Source: Branchiostoma lanceolatum (Eukaryota > Chordata > Leptocardii > Amphioxiformes > Branchiostomatidae). From it: 64,000 nucleotides of DNA. The stretch is taken from contig NC_089732.1 in the NCBI RefSeq assembly GCF_035083965.1, forward strand, positions 4,107,383 through 4,171,382. Reading direction: 5' to 3'. The position numbers and the translations under genes are program-made. The notes below the pieces were generated by a model. The model was not told where the DNA came from, made no database searches, and worked only from the letters and a program-made list of their open reading frames with translations. Below, in pieces: positions 1 through 11,800 of the stretch (the stretch's first letter is position 1; the number at the start of each line of letters is the position of its first letter).

Positions 1-421
1 CCGCACCTGCCGCGACGGCGCCTGGATGAAGGACAACATGCCGGTACGTGCACAAGATTCCGTTAGTTATGTAGGATTAGCGGTAGTTTTCTTTAAACGG
101 GATCCCCGATCAGAGGTGATATATAGATACTCGTAGTCGCTAGTAGTCGGACCTGCCGCGACGGGGCCTGGATACCGGCAATACGGCCGGTACGTGCACA
201 AGATTCCGTTAGGTTAAGTCACGCACACAGGGAATTTTAACGATAGTTAATACCATTAATTAAAACCGCGGATTGTAGGAGAGTCTTGCATAATGAAGGA
301 CAACATGCAGGTACGTGCGATAGTTTTCGTTAATCGAGATCTAGTAGTAGTAGCCCAGGCGATGTGGCCTGGATGAAGGACAACGTGTCGGTAACGTTAC
401 GTGCACCAGATTCCGTTAGGA
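1..421 (+). repeat. Degenerate tandem copies of the first visible exon and its donor
   Basis: Exon 1-43 plus its donor (gtacgtgcacaagattccg) recurs in decayed form at about 150-214, 292-335 and 366-421. Copies keep pieces of the coding edge (cctggatgaaggacaac) and the GTACGTG-like donor, but are shortened or altered. Only 1-43 keeps a frame that joins exon 963-1088. The other copies look like decayed exon-edge duplications. Confidence 0.65.
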
Positions 422-3400
422 TCAGTGATAGAGGAGGTCCTTATTGGTGATAGTATTCAGCATGATGGCGATCGGAGCAGGGGGTCACTGGTAACTCGAT
501 GAAGGTTTATATTCAGGTAGAACATTACGTAAATAAATGGAGCAACCGGATGAATTGTAAGAAGTCAAGTTTCTTGACAGCAACAACTACCTTTCATCAG
601 TGACTGAGAATCTTCATTCCGTTAATAGACGTTGTCCTGTTTTCTAAATCTACATGTTATTGGGCAAAGCCGAGGTGCTCACACTATGCTCCTGATAACG
701 TATGGCTGGTGGTCGTAACTCGAAGCAATTGAAGATCATTGAAGCTAAGACGTTGTCCCTAACGTCCGTACCCCGGCTACCTGGAACAAATGACAACTGG
801 TCTTCTTTGTTTGTCTAAAAAGCCCTCCAGTATTATGACTAAAAAAACGACCAGTTGTTGTTTAGGCGTGGGGGTGGTTTCTACCAGGTTAGGGGAGCGT
901 ATCCTCTTCACTTGTTTTATATAACTGTTTTTAAGAGGCTTGTGTAATTGTCCTTTTTGTAGGGCGATCTGTACGCAGTGCGGCTCCTGTGCCACAACGG
1001 CCTGGGCATCTACATCACCTTCGCCACCGTGCTGTTCTTCCTCAACCTCGGCATCTGTCTGATCTGGTGGGGAGCGGGGGCAAACCAGGTAAGCAAGCAG
1101 CACAACTTGAAATACATACAAACAAAAACTCCCCCTGCAGTACGGAAGGATTCTTCTAAGAAGCCCGAAATCGACCTTTATCTTTTTTTAATATCATGAC
1201 TTCGGTCAAGCTTGCAAGACTTTAATCTACTAGCATGGCGGACGTCCATGACGTCATAGTCACGTGGGTGTAAAATGCCATATTTGACCACCCCGATACC
1301 TCTGCCTTAGGTTGACGTGACCACGGGTTTGTTTTCCGGACATGGTCTTTCAACAAAATGACTTTTTAATTTTCTTATTGACTAATGCCTTTATAAATTT
1401 AACACACCAACATGGCGGACATTCATGACGTCATAGTCACGTGGGTGTAAAACGCCATATTTGACCGTCCCGATACCTCTGCCTTAGGTTGACGTGACCA
1501 CGGGCCTGTTCTCCGGGCTGGCGTTCCTGATGCTGGTGTGGTTCGTGCTGGAGAACTTCACCCCGCTGGAGCCGTACTGCCGCTACACGCTCACTATCTG
1601 GCCCACACTCATCGTGGCGCTCACCGCCATCTTCATCCACCGTCGGGCGCCGGTTGGTGGCACTGTAAGTTACTTTAAATACTTTGTTTCGCATACATCC
1701 CGTAAACCGCCTTTAGGCGAAACACAGTAGTTTGGTACAGTAAGTACTGCCGCTACACCCTCACCATCTGGCCCACGCTCATCGTGGCGCTCACCGCCAT
1801 CTTCATCCACCGTCGGCCGGTTGGTGGCGCTGTAAGTTGTTTTCAATATACTTAACGCCAAAAATAGTTACTCAAGCAACTGGATAAGATTTTTTTTAAA
1901 CAGTCAGACGTTTCAGCCAGCATCCGCTGTCTTTCGTCAGTTATTGAAACGTCTGACTGTTTCAAAATCGTATCCAGTTGCTTGAGTAACTATTTTTGGC
2001 GTATACCTGGATGTCTAATTATAACCTTCATCAACCTTTCAATACTTTGTTTCGCTTTTCGCTCAACTGGTAACAGCCTCACAGTTGAGCTCATGGGTCC
2101 AATTAGTTGGTAACTAGGAGACCCGGGTTCGAATCCGGGGAAGGGCATCCTGGTTCGAGCTGCATTCTCGTTTCGGAAGGGACGTAAATTTGGAATTGAT
2201 CGGCGGTACGAAATGATATTGACCACTTTTCAACCTTGGTAAAGGACCAACAGAGTGACTAAATGCTGAAAATCATCATTGCTTTTTTTCAGATCCCCGC
2301 TGATTTCTGGGACTCCAACGACCGTAACGACATCTACAACGCTGTGACTAAATATCACCATTGTTTTTTTCAGATCCCCGCTGATTTCTGGAACTCCAAC
2401 GACCGTAACGACATCTACAACGCTGTGACTAAATATCACCATTGTTTTTTCAGATCCCCGCTAATTTCTGGGACCCAAACGACCGTAACGACATCTACAA
2501 CGCTGTGACTAAATATCACCATTGTTTTTTTCAGATCCCCGCTGATTTCTGGAACTCCAACGACCGTAACGACATCTACAACGCTGTGACTAAATATCAC
2601 CATTGTTTTTTTCAGATCCCCGCTGATTTCTGGAACTCCAACGACCGTAACGACATCTACAACGCTGTGACTAAATATCACCATTGTTTTTTTCAGATCC
2701 CCGCTGATTTCTGGAACTCCAACGACCGTAACGACATCTACAACGCTGTGACTAAATATCACCATTGTTTTTTCAGATCCCCGCTGATTTCTGGAACTCC
2801 AACGACCGTAACGACATCTACAACGCTGTGACTAAATATCATCATTGTTTTTTTCAGATCCCCGCTGATTTCTGGAACTCCAACGACCGTAACGACATCT
2901 ACAACGCTGTGACTAAATATCACCATTGTTTTTTCAGATCCCCGCTGATTTCTGGAACTCCAACGACCGTAACGACATCTACAACGCTGTGACTAAATAT
3001 CACCATTGTTTTTTTCAGATCCCCGCTGATTTCTGGAACTCCAACGACCGTAACGACATCTACAACGCTGTGACTAAATATCACCATTGTTTTTTTCAGA
3101 TCCCCGCTGATTTCTGGAACTCCAACGACCGTAACGACATCTACAACGCTGTGACTAAATATCACCATTGTTTTTTCAGATCCCCGCTGATTTCTGGAAC
3201 TCCAACGACCGTAACGACATCTACAACGCTGTGACTAAATATCATCATTGTTTTTTTCAGATCCCCGCTGATTTCTGGAACTCCAACGACCGTAACGACA
3301 TCTACAACGCTGTGACTAAATATCACCATTGTTTTTTCAGATCCCCGCTGATTTCTGGAACTCCAACGACCGTAACGACATCTACAACGCTGTGACTAAA

Positions 3401-5529
3401 TATCACCATTGTTTTTTTCAGATCCCCGCTGATTTCTGGAACTCGAACGACCGTAACGACATCTACAACGCCGTGCTGCTGGGCGTGGCCTGCCTGTTCT
3501 GCCTGCTCCGCTTCATCATCGTGCTGGTGCTGCATCGCAGGAAGCCCATCGACTACGGGTGAGTCATTAATGTTAGAAACTAATTAATGTTCATATATAC
3601 GTATACAGTGACAGGGTAGTCACCTTAATTGTAGCCTTGTTATGTTTACCTTCACGGAACGTTACGCACGTATCAAACGTTAAGTTATTCACCTTGAAAC
3701 CTCACTACATTTCTACCGACTGGTACCCGACCAAGTCTTGATCTTTCTATTTTGGGCATGTATGGGGAGAGCCGTAGAAAGGAGGTCATTTGCCCCCCTT
3801 GACTCATCCACGATTTGTCCTATATGACGAATGTAACTGGGCTCTAATCGTAGAAAGTCACTCCGATTCACTCGTCCTGCACTTTATTGTAAAATCAAAT
3901 TGCCAACCAAACACGTCCGACGCGTGAGAAAGGCAGGGTTATGATATTGGCGTCAAACATTGCATGAGGAGTGTGTTATGTTGGAGTCGCTCAATTGAGT
4001 TACAATTTTATCTTTCACTATGGCGACAAATATTAATGCAGTACATGTATATTCATGATCATGGGTATGCCACGCCATGATGATGGGGTTTGAAGGTGAA
4101 CACCTTTAAGGTGAACTTACTTAAGGTAAACTTGTTCACCTTCAAATCTCACAACTTGAGAGGTTTGAAGGTGAACACGTAGTCACGACATTTCTACAGA
4201 GTATACCAACTCGTACCCTCCCGAGATCTTTCTATTTTGGACATGTTCCAAAGCCTTCACAAAACCACTTGGCTCCCACTTTGGTGCCCAAACGGTGGAG
4301 CGGCCTACATAAGTCCTTTGTGCACGGGTAGGATAGACGGTAAAGAGACTCTCCAACCCTCGGGTCTTTTGTTGGAAACGTTCCCCATTATCAAAGGTCG
4401 AACACAGGTCATCGGTGATGACGCACTCCAGGGTTCTACCAATTAACCAGCGTATGCACACTGAGACGGTGAACCCCATGATTTGTGTTTAAGTTTGGAC
4501 ATGTAAAAGTTCGCAGTTTCTCTTTGTGTTTAATTTACAAAACTTGTCCATCTAAATTTTCAGCGGGAAGTGGCGGTTGAGATGAAAGAATCGGTAGAAA
4601 AATAATCACACATCAGTTGATAACTTGTCAAAACCCAACATTCATAGGTGGCTGTATTGTGGCTGAAATCGTAGTATATTGCATTTTTTTTTCATTTCCT
4701 TATCTGTTTTCAGCTACAGCATTCATGCTGAATCAATGATATTCTGTCATACTTAACACCCCCTGATTTGCTACATTTTACAGAAGACTATGGCTAATCA
4801 CTCCTATTCAATGATAATCAACTAATTGTTTAACAATATCTCTTTTTCTATCCAGAATGTACTGATCACGAGGATTGATCCGCATTGATTCCAACCGATT
4901 GATGACCCGGGATGATTGACACCAATCACACAACATCACGATGATAAGAGATTACGAGATTGATTGTACTTAATTGAAATGTTAATTGGTCAAAATGCAG
5001 TAATTGAAAGTTGAATAATTATACCATATAATCATACATACGGATAAAACCTTGACAATAAGAAATATCATCAAAGAACTTGATTAGCAAATGAAATTGA
5101 AATGAAAACTCAAAAACAATAATATTGCTATTTTCCTTGGGATGTACAGCCAAACCTGTCTACAGCGACCACTTAGGGAAATGATCACAGTTGACAGGTG
5201 GCCACTATAAACAGGGCCGTGTTAATGTTTGGTTCAATGGGGAAAGTAATCTAAGGGACCACCAAAAAGTGGCCACAGTGGTCCTCATGCAGAGGTAGTC
5301 ACTAGAACAGGTTTGACTGTACTCGATGCTCACTGTAGCAGGATTGTAGAATTGAAAACACTGCTGTATGGTAAAATTCTGCTGTGGGACGGTCCTTAAA
5401 ATTCCCCATTCCCTTTATGTCTTCTTTTCCCACGTCTTTAGCAGCGCGGAATACCCTGATGATCTCGAGGAGTTTCAGATGGTGAACACCAAACGGTTTG
5501 AAAGACAGAGATTCAGCAGGGTCGCATAG
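1..5529 (+). CDS. Four-pass membrane protein of unknown family, 3' part of gene
   Basis: The 5' end lies outside the window. Visible coding exons are 1-43, 963-1088, 1488-1664, 3422-3558 and 5445-5529 (stop TAG 5527-5529). All have GT-AG borders and phases that join in one frame. Exon 963-1088 holds one hydrophobic helix (GIYITFATVLFFLNLGICL). Exon 1488-1664 holds two (LFSGLAFLMLVWFVL and a second ending AIFIHRR). Exon 3422-3558 holds a fourth (around LLGVACLFCLLRFIIVLVL) followed by HRRK. The C-terminal tail is acidic then basic (EYPDDLEEFQ, then KRFERQRF) and probably cytosolic. The layout recalls small tetraspan proteins such as TMEM179, but I see no decisive motif and assign no function. 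The exon model is supported by frame and splice sites; the family is unknown. Every visible internal exon has partial copies of its edges nearby. Confidence 0.72.
1232..1519 (+). repeat. Duplicated intron end plus 5' edge of exon 1488-1664
   Basis: Segment 1232-1345 and segment 1408-1519 are closely similar for about 112 bp. Both carry tgacgtcatagtcacgtggg, the acceptor gccttag and the first exon bases gttgacgtgaccacggg. The upstream copy loses similarity just inside the exon, so only the second is the functional exon start. Each copy contains a CRE-type TGACGTCA and a CACGTG box. Confidence 0.7.
1575..1839 (+). repeat. Duplicated 3' edge and donor of exon 1488-1664
   Basis: The last 90 or so coding bases and the GTAAGT donor of exon 1488-1664 (1575-1669) recur at 1747-1839 with few changes and one 3-bp difference near the end. 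The copy follows an acceptor-like tacag, but reading from it in the required phase begins with TAA, so it is not an obvious usable exon. Confidence 0.7.
1856..2001. mobile_element. Fold-back MITE (family with actcaagcaact in the arms)
   Basis: Arms 1856-1887 and 1971-2001 are inverted copies (cgccaaaaatagttactcaa and its complement). An inner pair (aaacagtcagacgtttca) flanks a short centre containing catccgctgtctttcgtcag. Related fragments occur at about 20215-20330, 35045-35160 and 40900-40975, so this is a dispersed family. No transposase is present. Confidence 0.75.
2048..2235 (+). mobile_element. tRNA-derived SINE, family A
   Basis: The tRNA-like head has an A-box-like gctcaactggtaacagc and a B-box gggttcgaatccgg, followed by a tail shared with 56705-56920 and with the reverse-strand copy at 7480-7785 (ctttcggaagggacgtaaa). 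It lies in the intron before the tandem exon-edge array. It is not a tRNA gene: the cloverleaf is poor and the same head recurs as an interspersed repeat. Confidence 0.65.
2265..3475 (+). repeat. 15-copy minisatellite of splice acceptor plus exon 5' edge
   Basis: Fifteen tandem units of 81 or 80 bp each contain an oligo-T tract, CAG, the first 54 coding bases of exon 3422-3558 (IPADFWNSNDRNDIYNAV) and about 27 bp ending in a new T tract. Exon-like starts are at 2293, 2374, 2454, 2535, 2616, 2697, 2777, 2858, 2938, 3019, 3100, 3180, 3261, 3341 and 3422. Only the last continues into the full exon. Spacings and a catcatt variant repeat in two five-unit blocks, which indicates nested expansion. 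Units of 81 bp keep the frame open; 80-bp units shift it into a stop. Confidence 0.95.
3559..5444 (+). other. Last intron of the membrane protein gene
   Basis: No coding exon is seen. The intron holds a pair of diverged repeats (about 3705-3765 and 4185-4247, sharing gatctttctattttggacat), a small hairpin of gaaggtgaac repeats near 4085-4175, and the MITE at 5147-5319. Confidence 0.5.
5147..5319. mobile_element. Full-length MITE with CAGTCAAACCTGT-type ends
   Basis: A 173-bp element is bounded by TA on both sides and ends in inverted cagccaaacctgtctacagc and its complement (aacaggtttgactg). Internal accaccaaaaagtggccac matches related copies at 30765-30960, 31878-32068 and 53920-54055. It is non-coding. 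TA flanks and length suit a Tc1/mariner-type MITE. Confidence 0.75.
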
Positions 5530-7360
5530 GCAGAGTGGAGTGTAATGCTAGACTGGTGCTGCATTGATACTGGACTGGCATGGCATTTTCATCACGGATG
5601 CCACCTCAGTCCAGCACCAATGTAGCACTATGGTATTCGTTCAAGGCTTTGCTGCTTTTATAGTCTATGGAGTAGTAGTGGTATCTCACACAGCCATAAT
5701 TGCTCTGAAATTACCGTAGCAGTTGGCACCAATGCTGCACTAGAGCAGCATTAAAATCTTGAGCATTAGTGCCGCATGACACATTACTTTCGTAAGGGAT
5801 ATTGACCGCTGAGCGACCAAAATTGGATTTATATATGACCTTGAGTTTATACTTTGAATATGATCCATGATGTATAAGTATGATTTAAAAGACAGCAATA
5901 CACGCGAGACTTACAAAATACCAGATTACATGTTCAACTTAGTATATCGTTATAAAAAGGAAGAGGCTGGTGTTTGTGGAAAATTGTGTATTTGAGTACG
6001 TCAGACGAGGGCAGAGACAGTTAAGATCATTGTAGATTCGAAAGTTATCTGAAAGAAATCAAATAGACCAAGTCCCATGGTCTGTCTAGATAATTTATGA
6101 GTCAATTCTTACATTAGAAAGAAGCATTTGAAGGTGAGCTGTGTGTAAGTTGGTGAATGAAAAGTTGAAAGGTAACAGAAAGAATCATTCTTAAACGAGT
6201 TTAAACTGTAATTTCCAACACAAAAAATTGGACTTACCCAAATTTTCGACCGTACGACATCGGTCTTTGTCAAGGAATGATCCATCCACCGCTGGGGTGA
6301 CGTCACGTTATGCAGATAGCACACGTGACTCGGTGAGTAGTGGATCGTAAGTATTGGAAAGTCTGTAGCGCCCGCCGTCTCTGTTGAGGGATGATCGTAG
6401 GGCCCTGATGTAAATGGCTTCCTTGATGCCTCTTGCAACCCTTGATGCCTCTTGACAAAGACCGATGTCGTACGGTCGAAAATTTGGGTAAGTCCAATTT
6501 TTTGTGTTGGAAATAACAGTTTAAACTCGTTTAAGAATGATTTCTACCAACACAGATGAACTTTCAAGCTAAGAAAGAATCATTATCTGACTCCAACAAT
6601 GTGAAAACAGTTGTTTGAAGGCCAGATTGTGTATGATATTGTATTTAATGCTGTTATGTAGCTTTAGTAAGTTATCAATATTGTTGTTTTAAGGTAGACT
6701 GAGTAGAATATGTTGTTTTCATGATAATATTCAATGTAGAAAATGGCTTATGAATTGGAATGTCTGTTCAAGGTGTTTTTCACCATGATTGTATATTTCT
6801 TCGTCATTATACCACTTATTGATATTATCTTACTTAAAGTTTATTTACTGATTATACTAGACTTAAGCTTTATGGTGGCCTTTTAAAGGTTAAGAAGCTT
6901 TATGTGGTATTTATGAATAATCTTTGCTATGCTAGGTTATAGTTTCTACTTAGAGTATACTTTTATATGATTGGCATAAATTGTATATATCTATATATTG
7001 ATACTCGTATATTGTGAAGTTATATACCTGGTGTACTTGCATATGGACTATTCCATTTAAAAGGTTCAAGGGGTGTGGGAATGAAGGCATGGGGTTATAA
7101 AGAAGTGACTGAGAACATACAAAGATCATTATTACAGATTTAGTTGAGAAGTGAACACCCCCTTTGAACTTATTGAATGGTATAGCCTTGTGACATGTAC
7201 AATATCAGGACAGCAATATTTTTCAGCATTTCATACTGATAGATATTGCTTCTTGCCATTCTTAGTTTTATGCCATGACATGCATGTAAGGTATGATAGA
7301 TATATTTTATGTAGCTTGCTATGTCTTGTTCTGAATCAATAAAGATCCAGATGGAAACCT
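5530..7360 (+). other. Probable 3' UTR and downstream DNA of the membrane protein gene
   Basis: No coding exon is seen. A canonical AATAAA at 7338-7343 is the first convincing signal on this strand and could end the transcript. The stretch contains the MITE at 6183-6542 and an inverted pair around 5550-5630 (gtgctgcattgatactggac-like arms). Confidence 0.4.
6183..6542. mobile_element. MITE with about 95-bp terminal inverted repeats
   Basis: Left arm 6183-6278 and right arm 6451-6542 are nearly perfect inverted copies, starting aatcattcttaaacgagttt and running to gtacgacatcggtctttgtc. The centre carries TGACGTCA (about 6298-6305) and CACGTG. A diverged half copy lies at 27055-27170 just upstream of RNF11. 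There is no coding capacity. Confidence 0.85.
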
Positions 7361-7479
7361 TTGGAGTAGAAGGAGTCTGGGTTGTTTGTGTGGAGTAGTC
7401 ATAATCATTTTGCCTTTGAATACAAATAATTATTGTTTGTTTGTTTGTTTTGTTTTGTTTCTTCAGACCCTTTAGTGCC

Positions 7480-7785
7480 TAGTGGCACCTGGGGTAACAT
7501 GTTTCCTTGCTGTTTCAGTAGCATGGTATATGAAGCTATCTGTCAATGTTTCAAAAACCAAGGTAGTATCATTGTATATGGAGGGGTTGCTATCCCTTCC
7601 CCTTTAACGTGCTTGGGCACCTCCTTCAACACGAGACCCCCATTTAACATACCTGCCAAAAGACCAGGTGCAGCCCAACCAAGATGTCCTACCCAGGATT
7701 GAACTGGGTCTCCCATTTAGCAACTAATTGGAACCAGGCACTCAACTGTGAGACTGCTGCCAGTTGAGCTATGAGGAATGTCCTT
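7480..7785 (-). mobile_element. tRNA-derived SINE, family A (reverse strand)
   Basis: Read on the minus strand, the head is cctcatagctcaactggcag (A-box) and gttcaatcctgg (B-box), followed by the family tail with gggctgcacctgg and acgttaaaggggaagg. Similar heads lie at 2048 and 56705. It sits between the ends of the membrane protein gene and CMPK1. Confidence 0.7.
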
Positions 7786-7830
7786 TCTTCCCTAAATACA
7801 AAAAATAAGTCTCAATTTTTGCATTCTGAT

Positions 7831-7836
7831 TTTATT
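7831..7836 (-). terminator. Possible CMPK1 polyadenylation signal
   Basis: TTTATT on the plus strand is AATAAA on the minus strand, about 1 kb past the CMPK1 stop. It is the only candidate I noted; no cleavage site can be proven. Confidence 0.3.
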
Positions 7837-8884
7837 GACTTTTTTTCCAATTTGTTACTGGTTCAAGTCTCTGAAGTTAGTAACTCTACAATCAATTTCA
7901 AGGCTGATCAGAACAGATATTTCTTTCTCTACAAATCACCCATGATGCAGTATGTCACAATCATACACATAAACAACTTAACCTTCTCCCTGCTGCCTAA
8001 CCCCATAACCTATGCACATTTGAAGTGCAGCTAGCCAGAAAAATAATGGATCCATATGTAACATCCTAAAATCATCCTACTTATATGAGGCAGTGTTGTG
8101 ATAGTGCAAAAACAACTTTTGATACACAAATCAGCTAACACAGCCGTACCTTTAGGACTATATAATTGCACTAGATTGGGCTAAAGAAAACACATTTTGC
8201 ACCAGAATGCTGGAAGATCTGCCCTTCTAAATAATGGGGGAAAAACAAAACAATTGCACCAAGATTCTCACACTACAGCCCCTTCCTACAAAATCTCATG
8301 TTCCAACCCTAGCCAACTTTGAGAGGAAATATGGAAGAATTCATTAATAAGCAGTACCAATCCTTACTTCAATGTAGTTCATGCAAAATGAAGAGAAAAA
8401 CATTTGAATGCGTAAGCAATGTTGCTGTACATGTATATGTCTGGCCAATTACTCAAGCTGCAGCATAGTCATGATTCGAATATCTTCCACATATTACTAC
8501 ATATAAAGGAATGTATTTTCAAAAGGCCCCAGGATAACAACAAAAAAGAGAAAGGCAGAATTACATGTACATATATGACAAATGCATACACCTTAATAAG
8601 TTCTTACCCCAAGCATAGAATTACCACCATCCTCACACTAAATTCTAATCTCTGAAAGTAAATGATGATGAACACTCTACCTGAAAGCTTTTCCCTGTAA
8701 TTCCTGTATTATTACCCAAAATAGCTATTCACTTGAACATCCTAAAGTGCAGGTGAAAATTGCATATACCTCTATGATAAATTGTTGTCAACACAATAGC
8801 TAAGTATATGGTGTTACTGTTAGTGACAACCCTTGAGATTTTTCCATTGTGAACTCCTATTAAAATGTCTGAAGTGGTTGGTCA

Positions 8885-11800
8885 TCAACCGCTGAACAAC
8901 TTTTTCACCTCTCCAAAAATCTGAAAAGAGGGAAAAAATTCAACGATCGTTAGACCTCAGCAATCAAAGAATCTCAATCCAATCCAGAATGAAATATTTC
9001 AAAAAGAGAACAAATAATAGCAAACAAATCTGATCATAATTTTTTGGGGCCACTCTGTTTAATTTTAGCAAAACAAAGATATCAACAATCATACCTATTA
9101 AGCAGACATCACAATGCTATATCTAGGTGTACAAGGACTCAAATAAGACTAGTGAAATCAACTCTTACAATTTTGCCAGGTAACCTAAGACCGCCACATT
9201 AAAAAAAGAGATCTACAAATGCAGCATCAGTAATCCCAAAGGTATGCACACCTCATGTGTCCAGGTGTTCAACACATTCAGTTCAAGACGATAATTTCAA
9301 AGTGCTAGTCTTGCAAAGCATACCCAGCAAAATAGAGAGAGAGTTGACATTAAAGTAAAATTGTTAATAAAAAAGCAAATTAAAAAAAGAAATAAACAAC
9401 CGAAAGTTCTGACCTCATCTTCAGTGCCGGCTGCATTGACTGTCCTGACCAGATTCAGTTTCTGGTAGTGGTCAATGATTGGCCGTGTGGAGTTGGTGTA
9501 GGTGTTGATTCTGGAAACACAATCATTATGAGAGCAACAGTGAGTCAATATATTTTGCCAACCAGTGAGCAAAGTGTACAAGAGGTAGGTTTTGAGTTTG
9601 CATTTGCACTTACTGTAGCATTTGCAATGGGAAAGAGTATTGCAGTTGAACACAAACCCCTACCAGTGCACTAGCCCCCTGCGGTACTAACTTGTAGTGA
9701 TTGCACAAAATTGTGTGGCCCAAGAGCTACAGATTGGAGATGGGCACCAGATAACTTATGACGTAGCCTGTGTTTACACAAGCAGGTTACTAGTACATAA
9801 ATCCACCACATTGAAAAACTGTGTGTTTGTGAGATCTCTAGTGCAGCACCCCCCAGGTATGTACAGTTTGATATAAAGGTATGCATCATACTGGGTGACG
9901 TTGGGTTGCAGATCTCTTTAGACACATTTTTCAGGGTGGCCGACATGTGTGACCTGGCGGAATTATGTTTAGTAGATGTAAGCCCTTCAATGCATTTGTT
10001 AGTAGATGTTAACCCTTCAATGCAGTATAAAAAAAAAAGAGAAAGAAGAAACGCCAATATCCGTCAATGGAGCCTACCTTTTCCTGAGGCTGTCCAGGTT
10101 GTCGTCGGACCGTTTGGCCCCAGCTTTGGCCTGCTGCTCCCCTCTGTACAGACAGCGTTGGACACACACCTGATAAAAGAAGGCATTCAACAATTATCTC
10201 AGACTGGCTCAAAAGTTGTTGAAAAGATTTCTCACAACTTATTTCCATCTGAATCTAGGAGTCTTTGTGAAACTCTACAGGCTCTGGACACGCACCTGAC
10301 AAAACAGGAGGAAGTCAGCAATGATTCTCAGACTGGCTCGAAAGTTGTTGAAAAGATAACTCATTTTCATCTAAAACTAGGTGTCCTTGTGAAACTGTAC
10401 TGGTTCTGCCCTTCTGTGTGTAATACACCAGCTTTGTAACTTTTCGTGGAAAAGAATCAATTTACAGAGACCTCTTTTTTGATATCATAAATCCAGATAA
10501 ATCAAAGGATAAACTGACTTTTCTGCTAAAAAAGCAGAGAAACTTTTCTTTTACTGAAGGCAGAAACATACTTTCTCTGTAAGTGCAGGTAGATACTCAC
10601 GTCTTCTGAGCAGTCAAAGAAGAGGACGAACTTGAGGTTGGTTTTGTCGTCCATCCTGTCGTTCCAGCCCTGCAGGTTGTCTTCATTACGAGGGAAGCCG
10701 TCGATGAGGAACTTTGTACTGGCACTCTCCTTCATGGCCTAAAATAAAATACACAAAATCTCAACCTACTGCAGAAATATAAGCCTGCTGAGTACCAGAC
10801 TGTTTTTAGGGCCTACAGAGGCCATCTCCTCGGCTCCAGGGCTTAAACACGCCTGCCCCAAAGGAAATTTTACTACAGACACCCCTCAGTTAGACCCTGA
10901 GCGGGCAAACTGGGGTAAATTACTGCCAACTCTATTAGTGGAACATATGTTTCTTCTTCATCTGAAGGGCATAGCTTAAGGGACCTGTATTGCCTTGGGC
11001 TGGGGTCTGACATCCAGGCTCTAAAAATGTCTAAAGATTGTATACAGAACCCCTGACAAAATCCTACTATGGATCTGAAAGCTTCAACTGTTGAGATTAC
11101 AAACCCGTTACGTACCCGTTCTATAAGGCTGATGGTGATGGCTACAGGCACGATGCTGCCGTTCTTGATGTGTGTCTCGATGAGTTCCCCGTACTCCGAC
11201 CCGGGGCTGTTCCGTTCTGCCCTCAGGAGGTCGCCCGCGGACAAGTGGACATAACCAAACTCCTGTAGACATGGGGGTGCAAGGGGTAGATGTTTTACAT
11301 ATAGGGTAAAAGCAAAAAAGCCTGTTGATTAAGGTAACAATTATGTTTGTCTAACATTGATTTCTGTATCTGCATCTATATAACCGGTATACCCCCGGTA
11401 TAACCGCCCTTCAGTGTAACACTACTGTGTGTTTATACTACTGCCCTGCTATACTATGTTCGGTACGTATTCTCGTACAGCAAAATGAATTTGCTTTGAA
11501 TAGGTCAAATCCACAAAATAAGTACACAAACCCTGAACCTTGTACCTTTTCACAAAGGTTGCTTAGTGCTTTGATAATGCAGATTCTTGTTACTACCGTG
11601 GTATATACTAAGCTGCCTTATTTTGATTATTAATTGTGCTCAAATCACTGTGCAAATCTGGATCGACAAACCAATTGCAAATTTCTTGGCTAGTTGAGTT
11701 GAGGAAACCTGTTAAAACGTCTAGTACTACTTGTAGCTGGACAACATTCTGTTCCTGTGTTTGATCATGAGGACAGCTGACATAACGACTGGCTTCTTGT

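Noticed and set aside
2060-2140. tRNA-like sequence with A and B boxes
   Set aside because: It recurs with a common tail at 7480 and 56705 and folds poorly as a cloverleaf, so it was called a SINE, not a tRNA gene.
2265-3475. CRISPR-like array of regular repeats
   Set aside because: Units are contiguous, with no unique spacers, and contain a eukaryotic splice acceptor and exon edge.
2230-3535. Reverse-strand open frames through the 81-bp array (MVIFSHSVVDVVTVVGVPEI repeats)
   Set aside because: An 81-bp period keeps several frames open automatically. The plus-strand frame is the one that matches the exon.
9906-10439. 177-codon open frame on the plus strand
   Set aside because: It runs antisense through CMPK1 exon 4 and the intronic duplication. 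It has no family similarity, and the minus-strand exon is certain.
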